The notes under the pieces are model-generated. The model had not been told where the DNA came from, did no database searches, and saw only the letters and a list, made by a program, of their open reading frames with translations. The position numbers were made by a program, and so were the translations under genes. Positions 1 to 8,880 of a stretch of 64,000 nucleotides of DNA are shown in pieces; positions within the stretch are counted from its first letter, which is position 1; the number at the start of each line of letters is the position of its first letter. The DNA comes from Sediminibacterium sp. (GTDB taxonomy: Bacteria > Bacteroidota > Bacteroidia > Chitinophagales > Chitinophagaceae), in NCBI GenBank assembly GCA_017537025.1, contig JAFWCB010000008.1:62001-126000 (forward strand). Direction: 5' to 3'.

Positions 1-146
1 AAATGTATGAAATGCGTTATCAGTACGACAGGGATTATTATTTCGATAGCGCTAAATTTAATAGCCATTTTAGTTATACACCTACAACAAACGCAGATGC
101 GGTAAAACAAACCGTTGCTGTATTGAAAATGAATAGTGGCGTATAA
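1..146 (+). CDS. C-terminal end of an epimerase/dehydratase-like protein (partial)
   Basis: The frame starting at base 3 is open from the window edge to a TAA at 144-146 and gives 47 residues. The stretch FDSAKFNSHFSYTPT followed by a short helix-like tail resembles the C-terminal end of NAD-dependent epimerases of the extended SDR family, where a phrase of this kind precedes the last helix. The rest of the gene is outside the window, so the assignment is weak. It reads in the same direction as the heme operon but is separated from it by about 150 bases. Confidence 0.45.
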   Translation, partial: MYEMRYQYDRDYYFDSAKFNSHFSYTPTTNADAVKQTVAVLKMNSGV

Positions 147-263
147 GGAATAAGATTTGCTTGGTAACCGAGCCTCAAAACGCAATCTGAGCAAGGCTAA
201 AGCGACTTTTGTCATATTATTGCCACATTTTCATTTCCGGGCTTTCCATCTTGCCTTTGTCAA

Positions 264-271
264 TAAATTTG
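264..271 (+). promoter_or_regulatory. Putative -7 promoter element of the heme operon
   Basis: TAAATTTG matches the Bacteroidota housekeeping -7 consensus TAnnTTTG and lies 24 bases before the hemA ATG. A clear -33 TTTG is not present; the nearest candidate is TTTC near 243. The rest of 147-295 shows no gene or stable hairpin. Confidence 0.45.
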
Positions 272-295
272 CAGTGAAAATACACACCTGCGTAG

Positions 296-1354
296 ATGGA
301 GAAATTAGAACAGGGTTTGGTAGTAGTTGGGGTAAATTATCGAAAAACATCGCTTGAAATAAGAAGCAAGTTTGCATTTACAACCGAGTTACTGAAAAGC
401 GTTTATCAAGAGCAAACGAGCCAGGATAACCGAAACTTTTTCATTCTGTCTACTTGCAATCGCACCGAAATTTATGGGGTGAATATACCTCCAACCAAAT
501 ATTTCGAAATACTCAAAAAATACACTACGGCTTCGGATGAAGATATTAAGACATTTACTTTTGTAAAGCAGGGCAATGAAGCCATGAATCATTTGTTCCG
601 TGTTTCTTCTGGCTTAGATTCACAAATACTAGGTGATTACGAAATTATTGGGCAGCTAAAAAATGCATTTTCTTTAGCAAAGACATGCGGCTGCGCAGAT
701 GGTTATTTAGAAAAATTGGTGAATAGTGCATTACAAGCATCTCGCCAGGTTCGGAACCGAACATCTATTTCGGATGGCACAACTTCTGTTTCATATGCTG
801 TGATTCAGCAATTGAGGCAATTCTTTGGTGATACCGAATCCCAAAATGTTTGTTTATTGGGTATGGGTAAGTTTGGTGAGCTTACATTAAAAAATTTAAA
901 ACACTATCTACCCCAGCACAATTTGATAGTGTTAAACAGAAACGAACTTCGTTCAAAAGAGATTTCTGACAACTATAATGTTTCTTACGATTCCATTGAA
1001 AATATTGATCGTGTCATCAGAAATGCTGATATACTAGTTGTTGCCACAAGTGCCGATCACCCCCTCATTACCAAAGAACAGATTGAAAATTCGAGTGTAA
1101 AAGTTGTTTTTGATTTATCCGTACCATCGAATGTGAGTGCCGATGCAAAGTTGTTGGATGGGGTTACATTTTTTGATATTGACTCTCTTTCGGTGATAGT
1201 CAATGAAACTATGGCTAAACGCACAAACCAAGTTCCTTTAGCACTTACAATTATTGACGAACATATAGCGATATTCAGACAATGGGAAACAAGAAGATTG
1301 CTATATACTTCACCCGTTGAACCGAAAGTGCTTCCCAACATTGTTTTTAATTAA
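296..1354 (+). CDS. hemA: Glutamyl-tRNA reductase
   Basis: First committed enzyme of the C5 heme pathway: it reduces glutamyl-tRNA(Glu) to glutamate-1-semialdehyde with NADPH. The N-terminal catalytic domain has STCNRTEIY with the nucleophilic Cys54, then SGLDSQILGDYEI, typical of GluTR. A nucleotide-binding stretch LLGMGKFGELTL follows. The protein is 352 residues and stops soon after the helix FRQWETRR, so most of the C-terminal dimerisation domain found in the usual GluTR of over 400 residues is missing. The ATG follows a TAnnTTTG element, and hemC starts 5 bases after the stop. It is first in a nine-gene operon. Confidence 0.95.
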   Translation: MEKLEQGLVVVGVNYRKTSLEIRSKFAFTTELLKSVYQEQTSQDNRNFFILSTCNRTEIYGVNIPPTKYFEILKKYTTASDEDIKTFTFVKQGNEAMNHLFRVSSGLDSQILGDYEIIGQLKNAFSLAKTCGCADGYLEKLVNSALQASRQVRNRTSISDGTTSVSYAVIQQLRQFFGDTESQNVCLLGMGKFGELTLKNLKHYLPQHNLIVLNRNELRSKEISDNYNVSYDSIENIDRVIRNADILVVATSADHPLITKEQIENSSVKVVFDLSVPSNVSADAKLLDGVTFFDIDSLSVIVNETMAKRTNQVPLALTIIDEHIAIFRQWETRRLLYTSPVEPKVLPNIVFN

Positions 1355-1359
1355 GAAAA

Positions 1360-2304
1360 GTGAGTAGAACCATTCGTATAGCAACTCGCGGCAGTGCATT
1401 GGCTTTGTGGCAGGCGAACGCAGTTAAAACTGCGCTGGAAGCGAGGGGGAATAACTGCGAGATCATTCCAATCAAAAGCAGCGGTGATATAAATCTCACT
1501 CAGCCTATCTATACCATGGGGATTTCCGGAGTTTTTACAAAAGAGTTGGATATTTCGTTATTGAATAACGAAACGGATATTGCTGTTCATTCGCTAAAAG
1601 ATGTACCTACCCAACTTGCGGAAGGTTTAGAACTTGTATCGGTATTACCAAGAGGATCATATCAAGATGTAGCGCTTATTAAAAATAAAGCTATTCTAGA
1701 AAATTCCGGCATACCTGCTAATATTGCCAGCAGCAGCTTAAGAAGAAGGGCACAATGGCTGGCAAAATACCCACATCATACAGTACAAGATATCCGCGGT
1801 AATGTGCAAACGCGTCTTCGAAAATTTCAAGAAACGCAGCAAATAGATGCCGTAATTTTTGCAAAAGCAGGATTAGAAAGATTAAACCTATTACCGGAAG
1901 ATGCGATGGTTTTAGATTGGATGCTTCCTTCTCCTGCCCAGGGAATTGTGGGAATTGTTTGTCGCGATAACAACGAGTCAATCAAAAGAATATGTAGCGA
2001 AATCAATCATAAACCTTCATTTATAGCAGGAAGTATAGAAAGACAATTCATGCAAACACTCCAGGCAGGTTGTTCGGTGCCTGTGAGTGCATTAGCTGTT
2101 TTGAATGATGAAGAAATTGAGTTTCGGGGAGCCATGCACAATTTTGATGGCACTCAATGTTTCGAAGTAAATATTCCTTTTAATAGGAGTGAATGGGAAA
2201 CAGCCGGAAAAAAGAGTGCAGATATGTTACTAAAAGAAGACGGCGCCCATGACTTGCTGGCAGTAATAAAGAATAAAAAATGGAAGGATGAAGCAGATTC
2301 TTAG
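1360..2304 (+). CDS. hemC: Hydroxymethylbilane synthase (porphobilinogen deaminase)
   Basis: Polymerises four porphobilinogens into hydroxymethylbilane. The N-terminus IRIATRGSALALWQAN is the family signature, and QAGCSVPVSA carries Cys238, which by family knowledge anchors the dipyrromethane cofactor. The SSLRRRAQ and DIRGNVQTRL arginine motifs that bind the growing chain are present. At 314 residues the length is normal. The start is GTG at 1360, five bases after hemA, and no ATG lies closer to the conserved N-terminus. The 3' end overlaps hemD by 17 bases, which suggests translational coupling. Confidence 0.96.
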   Translation: MSRTIRIATRGSALALWQANAVKTALEARGNNCEIIPIKSSGDINLTQPIYTMGISGVFTKELDISLLNNETDIAVHSLKDVPTQLAEGLELVSVLPRGSYQDVALIKNKAILENSGIPANIASSSLRRRAQWLAKYPHHTVQDIRGNVQTRLRKFQETQQIDAVIFAKAGLERLNLLPEDAMVLDWMLPSPAQGIVGIVCRDNNESIKRICSEINHKPSFIAGSIERQFMQTLQAGCSVPVSALAVLNDEEIEFRGAMHNFDGTQCFEVNIPFNRSEWETAGKKSADMLLKEDGAHDLLAVIKNKKWKDEADS

Positions 2305-2980
2305 TACTAAAAAGCTTACAGCACAGGAGTTGATTCATGCGCAATCCTTATCGCAGGAAGTGACATGTGTGGATGTGATCCGAACACAAGCGATTCCATT
2401 CGCCATCCCCCATACAGATCGCTTCGACAGTCTGGCTTTTACCAGTACAAATGGGTTGAAATATTTTCTAACAGATGAACAGGGTCATATATTATTGAAA
2501 TACAAAACTATTTTTTCAATATCCGGAAAAAGCCAACAAACATTAACTGAGCAAGGATATAAAACTGCTTTAACAGCAGAAAATGCAGCGCAACTGGCTG
2601 TAAAAATTTCACAATCTACTGCTTCATCAGTATTGCATCCTTGCAGTAACGCGAGGCTAAATGATTTAGAAATCGGGCTTAGTAAAACAGCTATCAATTA
2701 CATTCCTCTTCCGGTTTATGAAACACAATATGTTGATGTAGAAATTGACTCGAAAGAATATGATGCATTACTCTTTTTTAGCCCTAGTGGAGTAGCGAGT
2801 TATTTGAAGCAAAATACAATTCCTCCAAATGCAATTTGCTGTTGTATTGGTGAAACAACTGCAAGTTTTCTTCAAAATAAACAGGATAGTAACCCTATTA
2901 TTTACCCCGAGTCGCCAAGTGTATACGCTATGCTGAGTTTGGTGGCAGGTCAAATAAATTTTAAACACAAACATGAGTGA
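2288..2980 (+). CDS. hemD: Uroporphyrinogen-III synthase
   Basis: Cyclises hydroxymethylbilane with inversion of ring D. The protein is 230 residues, and the family is very divergent. Supporting signs are the [10 protein letters not shown] stretch near residues 52-61, the later SPSGVASYL and the [10 protein letters not shown] motif, which are the usual weakly conserved HemD blocks. Position between hemC and hemE, with overlaps on both sides (17 and 8 bases), makes the assignment firm. The ATG lies inside the end of hemC, right after GGAAGG. Confidence 0.88.
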   Translation: MKQILSTKKLTAQELIHAQSLSQEVTCVDVIRTQAIPFAIPHTDRFDSLAFTSTNGLKYFLTDEQGHILLKYKTIFSISGKSQQTLTEQGYKTALTAENAAQLAVKISQSTASSVLHPCSNARLNDLEIGLSKTAINYIPLPVYETQYVDVEIDSKEYDALLFFSPSGVASYLKQNTIPPNAICCCIGETTASFLQNKQDSNPIIYPESPSVYAMLSLVAGQINFKHKHE

Positions 2981-4007
2981 ACTAAAGAACGATTTATTAT
3001 TAAAAGCATTGAGAGGGGAAGCGGTAAAACGTCCACCCGTTTGGATGATGCGTCAGGCTGGACGCTATCTGCCGGAATATATGCAACTACGCGCGAAGTA
3101 TGATTTCTTTACCCGGGTAGAAACACCGGAGCTGGCATGCGAAATTACGCTGCAACCCATTGATATTGTGGGAAGTGATGCTGCCATTATTTTCTCAGAT
3201 ATTTTGGTGATTCCACAAGCACTAGGTGTAGAGGTTTTAATGGAAGAAGGTAAAGGCCCGCTCTTGCCTAAAACCATTCAAACACAAGAGCATATAGACA
3301 ATCTAAAAACGGAAGGCGCGGCAGAAAGATTAGATTATGTATCTAAAGCTATTGCGCTAACCAAACGTGAACTCAATGGTCGTGTACCACTAATTGGTTT
3401 TGCCGGCGCCCCATTCACCATTTTATGTTATATGGTGGAGGGCAAGGGTAGTAAAACATTTGATAAGGCAAAACAATTTTGCTTTACGCAGCCACATTTA
3501 GCACATCAGTTATTACAAAAAATTACAGATGCCACTATCGATTATTTAAAAGCACAGGTTGCTGCCGGTGCAGATTGTGTGCAGGTCTTTGATAGCTGGA
3601 GTGGGATGTTATCTCCGGTAGATTTTAATGTATTTGCACTGCCTTATTTGAAACAGATTTCCGATGCACTTGCTCCTCTTTGTCCGGTTATACTTTTCCC
3701 CAAAGGAAGTTGGTATGCCTTAGCAAATATTTCAAACACTGCTGCTTCGGCGGTAGGGATTGACTGGACGGTAACTCCTGAATTTGCGCGTGCGCAAACC
3801 AAAAACAATATTACTATTCAGGGAAATTTCGACCCCATAAAATTATTACTCCCAATACCTGAGATCAAAAAATTGGTCAAGGAAATGATTGATGCTTTTG
3901 GTGCGCAGCGATATATTGTAAACCTCGGGCATGGTATTTTACCACATATTCCTGTTGACCATGCAAAGGCATTTATAGATGCCGTTAAAGAATATCATAA
4001 TGAGTAA
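2973..4007 (+). CDS. hemE: Uroporphyrinogen decarboxylase
   Basis: Removes the four acetate carboxyls of uroporphyrinogen III to give coproporphyrinogen III. The signature [16 protein letters not shown] is present near residues 21-36, with GFAGAPFT around residue 143 and the C-terminal [15 protein letters not shown] block. The length of 344 residues is standard. The ATG overlaps the end of hemD by 8 bases, and the stop overlaps the hemF start by 8. Confidence 0.97.
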   Translation: MSELKNDLLLKALRGEAVKRPPVWMMRQAGRYLPEYMQLRAKYDFFTRVETPELACEITLQPIDIVGSDAAIIFSDILVIPQALGVEVLMEEGKGPLLPKTIQTQEHIDNLKTEGAAERLDYVSKAIALTKRELNGRVPLIGFAGAPFTILCYMVEGKGSKTFDKAKQFCFTQPHLAHQLLQKITDATIDYLKAQVAAGADCVQVFDSWSGMLSPVDFNVFALPYLKQISDALAPLCPVILFPKGSWYALANISNTAASAVGIDWTVTPEFARAQTKNNITIQGNFDPIKLLLPIPEIKKLVKEMIDAFGAQRYIVNLGHGILPHIPVDHAKAFIDAVKEYHNE

Positions 4008-4920
4008 ACTAATAAGTTATAAAGAACCTTTTGCGGCTTTTATTAAACAGTTGCAGGACGAGATTTGCAATGCTTTAGAGCAGTCAGACGGCAAAAATCT
4101 TTTTCAGGAAGATCTTTGGCAGCGTGAGGGAGGTGGGGGTGGCAGAACACGGGTGATTACTAATGGACAAGTTTTCGAAAAAGGGGGTGTAAACATTTCT
4201 GAAGTATATGGTACTCTTCCCGAAACTATGGTGCAGTATTTGAAGGTAAAGCATAACCAATTTTTTGCCTGTGGTATTTCACTAGTGATACATCCCTTCA
4301 ATCCCTTTGTGCCAACAGTTCATGCCAACTATCGATACTTCGAGTTATATGATAATGATGGAAATGTTGTGGATCAATGGTTTGCAGGAGGAGCAGATTT
4401 AACACCTTACTACCTGTTTGAAGAAGATGCTGTTCACTTCCATAAAACACATAAAGAAGTGTGCGATAGTTTTGATCCAAGCTACTTCAAAAATTATAAA
4501 AAAGCCTGCGACAACTACTTCCATAATCACCATAGAAATGAAGCAAGGGGAATAGGAGGGTTATTTTTTGATTACTTGCGCCCTACCGCTGAAAAGCCCT
4601 CACAGCATTGGTTCGATTTTACTACTGCCTGTGGTAAAGCATTCTTACCAGCCTATTTACCAATTGTTGAAAAGCGAAAAGCGCATACTTTCAACGAACA
4701 ACAAAAACACTGGCAGGAAATAAGAAGAGGTCGCTATGTGGAGTTCAATCTCATACATGATAAAGGGACTTTGTTTGGTTTGAAAACCAATGGAAGAATA
4801 GAATCTATTCTGATGAGTTTACCTGCAACAGTTCGTTGGGAATACAATTATCAACCTACTGCAAACTCAGAAGAAGAAAAATTGTTACATGTTTTACAAC
4901 AACCTAAAGAATGGATTTAA
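4000..4920 (+). CDS. hemF: Oxygen-dependent coproporphyrinogen III oxidase
   Basis: Converts coproporphyrinogen III to protoporphyrinogen IX using O2. The glycine-rich [12 protein letters not shown], the [21 protein letters not shown] block and [16 protein letters not shown] are all HemF hallmarks. I chose the ATG at 4000 (MSKLISYK, 306 residues) over an in-frame ATG at 3979 because it sits in the 8-base overlap with the hemE stop and the conserved region begins soon after. The radical-SAM alternative HemN is not in the window, so the operon is built for aerobic synthesis. Confidence 0.95.
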   Translation: MSKLISYKEPFAAFIKQLQDEICNALEQSDGKNLFQEDLWQREGGGGGRTRVITNGQVFEKGGVNISEVYGTLPETMVQYLKVKHNQFFACGISLVIHPFNPFVPTVHANYRYFELYDNDGNVVDQWFAGGADLTPYYLFEEDAVHFHKTHKEVCDSFDPSYFKNYKKACDNYFHNHHRNEARGIGGLFFDYLRPTAEKPSQHWFDFTTACGKAFLPAYLPIVEKRKAHTFNEQQKHWQEIRRGRYVEFNLIHDKGTLFGLKTNGRIESILMSLPATVRWEYNYQPTANSEEEKLLHVLQQPKEWI

Positions 4921-4921
4921 T

Positions 4922-5893
4922 ATGCTTATAAACAGACCCCGCATCCTTCGTCAATCGCCTGCCATCCGAGCTATGGTAGCCGAAACACGCCTTAGCGCCG
5001 AACAGCTGATCGCTCCACTTTTCATTGTGGAAGGTGAAGGTATTGAAGAACAAATTCCTTCCTTACCCGGCTATTATAGGCGTAGCCTGGATCTAACGTT
5101 GAAAGAAGCCGAATTACTATTTAGCATCGGTATTCGCTCAGTGCTACTATTCGTAAAAAGCAAGGATGAATATAAAGACAATTTAGGTACGGAAGCGTTG
5201 AATGAGAATGGCTTAATGCAACGCAGCATTCGCGCCATCAAAGGCGCTGTTCCGCAGCTATGTGTGATGACTGATGTGGCACTCGATCCCTATTCTTCAT
5301 TTGGTCATGACGGTATTGTGAAAGGGGAAGAAATTGTAAATGACGAAACGGTAGCAGTATTGGCTAAAATGGCGGTAAGTCACGCAAAAGCAGGAGCCGA
5401 TTTTGTGGCACCAAGTGATATGATGGATGGGAGAATTGCAGCCATACGTAAAGCATTAGAAGAGGATCAATTGTACAACATAGGTATCATGGCATACAGT
5501 GCAAAATATGCTTCATGTTTTTACGGACCTTTTCGCGATGCCTTAGATTCTGCTCCGGGCTTTGGCGATAAAAAAACATATCAGATGAATCCTGCAAATC
5601 GCCTCGAAGCTATACGCGAAGCAAAGTTAGATGTTGCAGAAGGGGCTGATATCATCATGGTGAAACCTGCATTGAGTTATCTGGATATTATTCGCGAAGT
5701 AAAAAATGACGTGTTAGTTCCAGTAAGTGCTTATCATGTTAGTGGCGAGTATGCCATGATAAAAGCAGCAGCTCAAAAAGGTTGGTTGAATGAAGATGCT
5801 GCTATATTGGAAACTACGCTCAGTATCAAACGGGCAGGTGCCGATTTGATAGCCACTTATTTTGCAAAAGATATTATTAGACTACTATCTTAA
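4922..5893 (+). CDS. hemB: Porphobilinogen synthase (delta-aminolevulinate dehydratase)
   Basis: Condenses two 5-aminolevulinates into porphobilinogen. MAYSAKYASCFYGPFRDA holds one active-site lysine, and IIMVKPALSYLDI holds the Schiff-base lysine. The metal region reads DVALDPYSSFGHDG, where the three zinc cysteines of the E. coli type are absent, so this is the Mg-type variant. I start at 4922 (MLINRPRILR, 323 residues), one base after hemF. An in-frame ATG at 4889 would add 11 unconserved residues inside hemF. Confidence 0.95.
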   Translation: MLINRPRILRQSPAIRAMVAETRLSAEQLIAPLFIVEGEGIEEQIPSLPGYYRRSLDLTLKEAELLFSIGIRSVLLFVKSKDEYKDNLGTEALNENGLMQRSIRAIKGAVPQLCVMTDVALDPYSSFGHDGIVKGEEIVNDETVAVLAKMAVSHAKAGADFVAPSDMMDGRIAAIRKALEEDQLYNIGIMAYSAKYASCFYGPFRDALDSAPGFGDKKTYQMNPANRLEAIREAKLDVAEGADIIMVKPALSYLDIIREVKNDVLVPVSAYHVSGEYAMIKAAAQKGWLNEDAAILETTLSIKRAGADLIATYFAKDIIRLLS

Positions 5894-5895
5894 TT

Positions 5896-7182
5896 ATGGA
5901 GAATAAATACAAAAAAAGCGAACAATTAATACAAGAAGCTGCAAAGCATATACCCGGGGGAGTAAACTCTCCTGTACGTGCATTCAAAAGTGTAGGAGGA
6001 AGTCCGGTATTTATGAAACGTGCGAAAGGAGCTTATCTATTTGATGAAGACGGCAATCAATACATTGACTATATTAATTCCTGGGGGCCCATGATACTCG
6101 GACATAATCACCCGATTGTAACAGAAGCCATACAAGAAAAACTGCAGGATGCTTTGTCGTTCGGAGCACCTACCGAGCTGGAAGTAGAGATGGCGAAACT
6201 CATTAAAAGTATGGCGCCAAATGTAGATTTGGTGCGCTTAGTGAGTAGTGGCACAGAGGCTTGTATGAGTGCGTTACGCATAGCACGAGGCTATACCGGC
6301 AAAAACAAATTCATCAAATTTGAGGGCTGCTATCATGGACATGCAGATGCCTTTTTAGTAAAAGCCGGAAGCGGCTTGGCTACATTCAATATCCAAACAG
6401 TTCCGGGTATTACAGCAGGCGCAGCCAACGACACACTTACTGCCGCTTACAATAATTTGGATGAAGTGAAATCACTTTTTGCGCAGTATGAAAATGAAAT
6501 AGCTGCGGTTATCATAGAGCCTGTTGCCGGTAATATGGGTTGTATTATTCCACAACCGGGCTTCTTAGAAGGTATACGTTCACTTTGCGATGAGCATAAA
6601 GCATTATTGATTTTTGATGAAGTGATGACCGGCTTTCGCTTAGCAAAAGGAGGAGCACAGGAGAAGCTAAAAATAAATGCAGACTTGGTAACCTATGGAA
6701 AAGTAATTGGCGGAGGTTTACCTGTTGGTGCATTTGGTGGTAAGCGCGAAATAATGGAATCTGTAGCTCCTGTAGGTAAAGTATACCAAGCCGGTACTTT
6801 GAGTGGAAACCCGATTGCTGTGTCGGCAGGGTTTGCAACGCTAAGTTATCTTAACGAAAACCCCGAACTGTATACACAGTTGGATAAAACCGGAGAACTA
6901 CTAAAAAACCTCATAGGTGAAAGTTTGTTTAAAAAAGGAATTGAACATACGATCAACCAACTCGGTAGTATGATAAGTGTTCACTTTGGTGAAAATGCAG
7001 TAACTGATTTTAAAACGGCGTCGGAAAGTAATATTTCATTATTCAACAAATTCTTTCACCATATGTTAGATGAAGGTGTGTATTTACCTCCTTCAGCCTA
7101 TGAAAGTTGGTTTTTTAGTATAGCTATTACACAAAACGAAATTGAAAAAACGATTAACGCTATAAACAAGTTTGAAGCATGA
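5896..7182 (+). CDS. hemL: Glutamate-1-semialdehyde 2,1-aminomutase
   Basis: Converts glutamate-1-semialdehyde to 5-aminolevulinate with PLP/PMP. PGGVNSPVRAF near residue 20, the VSSGTEACMSALRIAR phosphate-binding stretch, the FDEVMTGFR aspartate and Lys269 in TYGKVIGGGLPVGAFGG all match HemL rather than the related ornithine or acetylornithine aminotransferases. The length of 428 residues is typical. It starts 2 bases after hemB and overlaps hemH by 4 bases (ATGA). Confidence 0.97.
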   Translation: MENKYKKSEQLIQEAAKHIPGGVNSPVRAFKSVGGSPVFMKRAKGAYLFDEDGNQYIDYINSWGPMILGHNHPIVTEAIQEKLQDALSFGAPTELEVEMAKLIKSMAPNVDLVRLVSSGTEACMSALRIARGYTGKNKFIKFEGCYHGHADAFLVKAGSGLATFNIQTVPGITAGAANDTLTAAYNNLDEVKSLFAQYENEIAAVIIEPVAGNMGCIIPQPGFLEGIRSLCDEHKALLIFDEVMTGFRLAKGGAQEKLKINADLVTYGKVIGGGLPVGAFGGKREIMESVAPVGKVYQAGTLSGNPIAVSAGFATLSYLNENPELYTQLDKTGELLKNLIGESLFKKGIEHTINQLGSMISVHFGENAVTDFKTASESNISLFNKFFHHMLDEGVYLPPSAYESWFFSIAITQNEIEKTINAINKFEA

Positions 7183-8195
7183 AAAAAGCGATTCTATTAA
7201 CGAATCTTGGCTCTCCTGATTCCACAGAAGTGAAAGATGTAAGAAAATACTTGAATGAATTTTTAATGGATGAGCGTGTAATCGATATCCCTTATCTGGT
7301 TCGCTTGTTATTAGTGAAAGGAATTATCGTTCCTTTCCGGGCACCTAAAAGTGCTGCGAAATATAAAACTATTTGGACGAAAGATGGCTCACCATTAGTT
7401 CATACTACTTCTCTGTTGACTGAATTAGTAGCAACCGAAACTAATTTACCGACCTATTTTTGTATGCGCTATGCTAACCCAACACCCGATGTTGTTTTCA
7501 CTAAGCTAACTACTGAAAATCCGGATCTGGAAGAATTAATCGTAGTTCCGCTCTATCCGCATTATGCTATGAGTAGTTATGAAACAGCCGTTGAGCATAT
7601 AAAAATGTCTTACCAAAAAGGTGGCTTTACATTCAAGTTATCAGTAGTACCCCCATTTTATCAAGATGAAAAATATATTGAAGCCCTTGCTGCTTCTATT
7701 CAACCATTTTTAGAGAATCAATACGATCATGTGTTGTTTAGTTACCACGGCATTCCGGAGAGGCATGTTAAGAAAACAGATCTAACCAAAAATCATTGCC
7801 TGATGGTAAATGACTGTTGTAATAAATCTTCTGAAGCGCATAAATACTGCTATCGCCATCAAGTAAAAACTACTACTGAAAAAGCTGCAGAAGTACTTAA
7901 ATTACCCAAAGAGAAATATAGTTTTTCTTTTCAATCTCGCTTGGGGGCAGATGCCTGGTTAAAACCCTTTACAGTAGAAGAATTACAACGGATGCCCAAG
8001 GCAGGGATCAAGAAATTGCTGGTGCTTAGTCCCGCATTTGTAAGCGATTGCCTGGAAACTTTAGAAGAGATTCATGTAGAAGGAAAGGAAGATTTTCTGA
8101 AAGCGGGAGGTGAGGTTTTTGATGTGGTTCCTTGCTTAAATACCAATGAGCAGTGGGTGAAAACAATTCATCACTTAATAGAACAGACACAATAA
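7179..8195 (+). CDS. hemH: Ferrochelatase
   Basis: Inserts Fe2+ into protoporphyrin IX. LLTNLGSPDS opens the protein, FSYHGIPERHVKKTD has the metal-site histidine, and LVLSPAFVSDCLETLEEI has the conserved C-terminal glutamates. Between these, residues about 207-226 carry HCLMVNDCCNKSSEAHKYCY with four cysteines; several bacterial ferrochelatases bind a [2Fe-2S] cluster through such internal cysteines, so a cluster is possible here. The 4-base overlap with hemL and 1-base overlap with hemJ show tight coupling. Confidence 0.95.
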   Translation: MKKAILLTNLGSPDSTEVKDVRKYLNEFLMDERVIDIPYLVRLLLVKGIIVPFRAPKSAAKYKTIWTKDGSPLVHTTSLLTELVATETNLPTYFCMRYANPTPDVVFTKLTTENPDLEELIVVPLYPHYAMSSYETAVEHIKMSYQKGGFTFKLSVVPPFYQDEKYIEALAASIQPFLENQYDHVLFSYHGIPERHVKKTDLTKNHCLMVNDCCNKSSEAHKYCYRHQVKTTTEKAAEVLKLPKEKYSFSFQSRLGADAWLKPFTVEELQRMPKAGIKKLLVLSPAFVSDCLETLEEIHVEGKEDFLKAGGEVFDVVPCLNTNEQWVKTIHHLIEQTQ

Positions 8196-8722
8196 TGAAC
8201 TTCCTCTACGTTAAGGCATTGCACATCATATTTGTGGTAACATGGTTTAGTGGTATGTTTTATTTATGCCGTCTTCTCATTTACAATAGAGAGGCAAATG
8301 ATAAACCGGAACCTGACAAAACCATTTTACAGCAGCAATACAAAATCATGATCAAACGGCTGCTTTACGGAATTACACTACCTTCTGCAATTCTTACTTT
8401 GATTTTTGGTATATGGATTTTAATACTTTACCCGAGTATTCCATTATGGCTCTATATCAAAATGGGATTGGTACTTTTATTATTTGTTTATCACTTTTCC
8501 TTACATGTTATTTCTAATCAGCAACTTCGGAATAATTTTAAATACGGTAGCAATCAGCTCAGGATCTGGAATGAAGTACCTACCATTTTTTTAGTTGCCA
8601 TAGTAATGCTGGTAGTTGTAAAACAAGAAATCAGTTTATGGTATGGACTGCTTGGCCTGGCAGCATTGATATTTGTATTAATGACTGCAATAAAAATATA
8701 CAAAAGAATTAGAAAGGCATAG
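8195..8722 (+). CDS. hemJ: Protoporphyrinogen IX oxidase, HemJ type
   Basis: Membrane protein that oxidises protoporphyrinogen IX to protoporphyrin IX. The start FLYVKALHIIFVVTWFSGMF with an early histidine in helix 1 is typical of HemJ (formerly UPF0093). About four to five hydrophobic helices cover the 175 residues. The ATG at 8195 shares a base with the hemH stop (TAATG); an upstream in-frame ATG at 8153 would sit inside hemH and lacks family support. No hemG or hemY is in the window, so HemJ fills this step. Confidence 0.9.
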   Translation: MNFLYVKALHIIFVVTWFSGMFYLCRLLIYNREANDKPEPDKTILQQQYKIMIKRLLYGITLPSAILTLIFGIWILILYPSIPLWLYIKMGLVLLLFVYHFSLHVISNQQLRNNFKYGSNQLRIWNEVPTIFLVAIVMLVVVKQEISLWYGLLGLAALIFVLMTAIKIYKRIRKA

Positions 8723-8747
8723 CGTGGTGCCCGGCCCGGTTACACAT

Positions 8748-8774
8748 AATATCCTACAGTCGGATATTTTTTTT
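8748..8774 (+). terminator. Rho-independent terminator of the heme operon
   Basis: AATATCC (8748-8754) pairs with GGATATT (8762-8768) around a 7-base loop and is followed by a run of T to 8774. It lies 26 bases after the hemJ stop. The remaining bases to 8880 show no further structure. Confidence 0.75.
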
Positions 8775-8880
8775 GGATCGATGCATATAGCGACCCAATG
8801 CTGATGAAGTAGCTTTTTAGACAAAATAAAGCGAATCATAAAAGATAAAATTGTGATTATTATCGTTCTAAAATTTAACA

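Noticed and set aside
157-357. 66-residue + strand frame before and over the hemA start
   Set aside because: It overlaps hemA in another frame, has no family resemblance, and contains the promoter element at 264-271.
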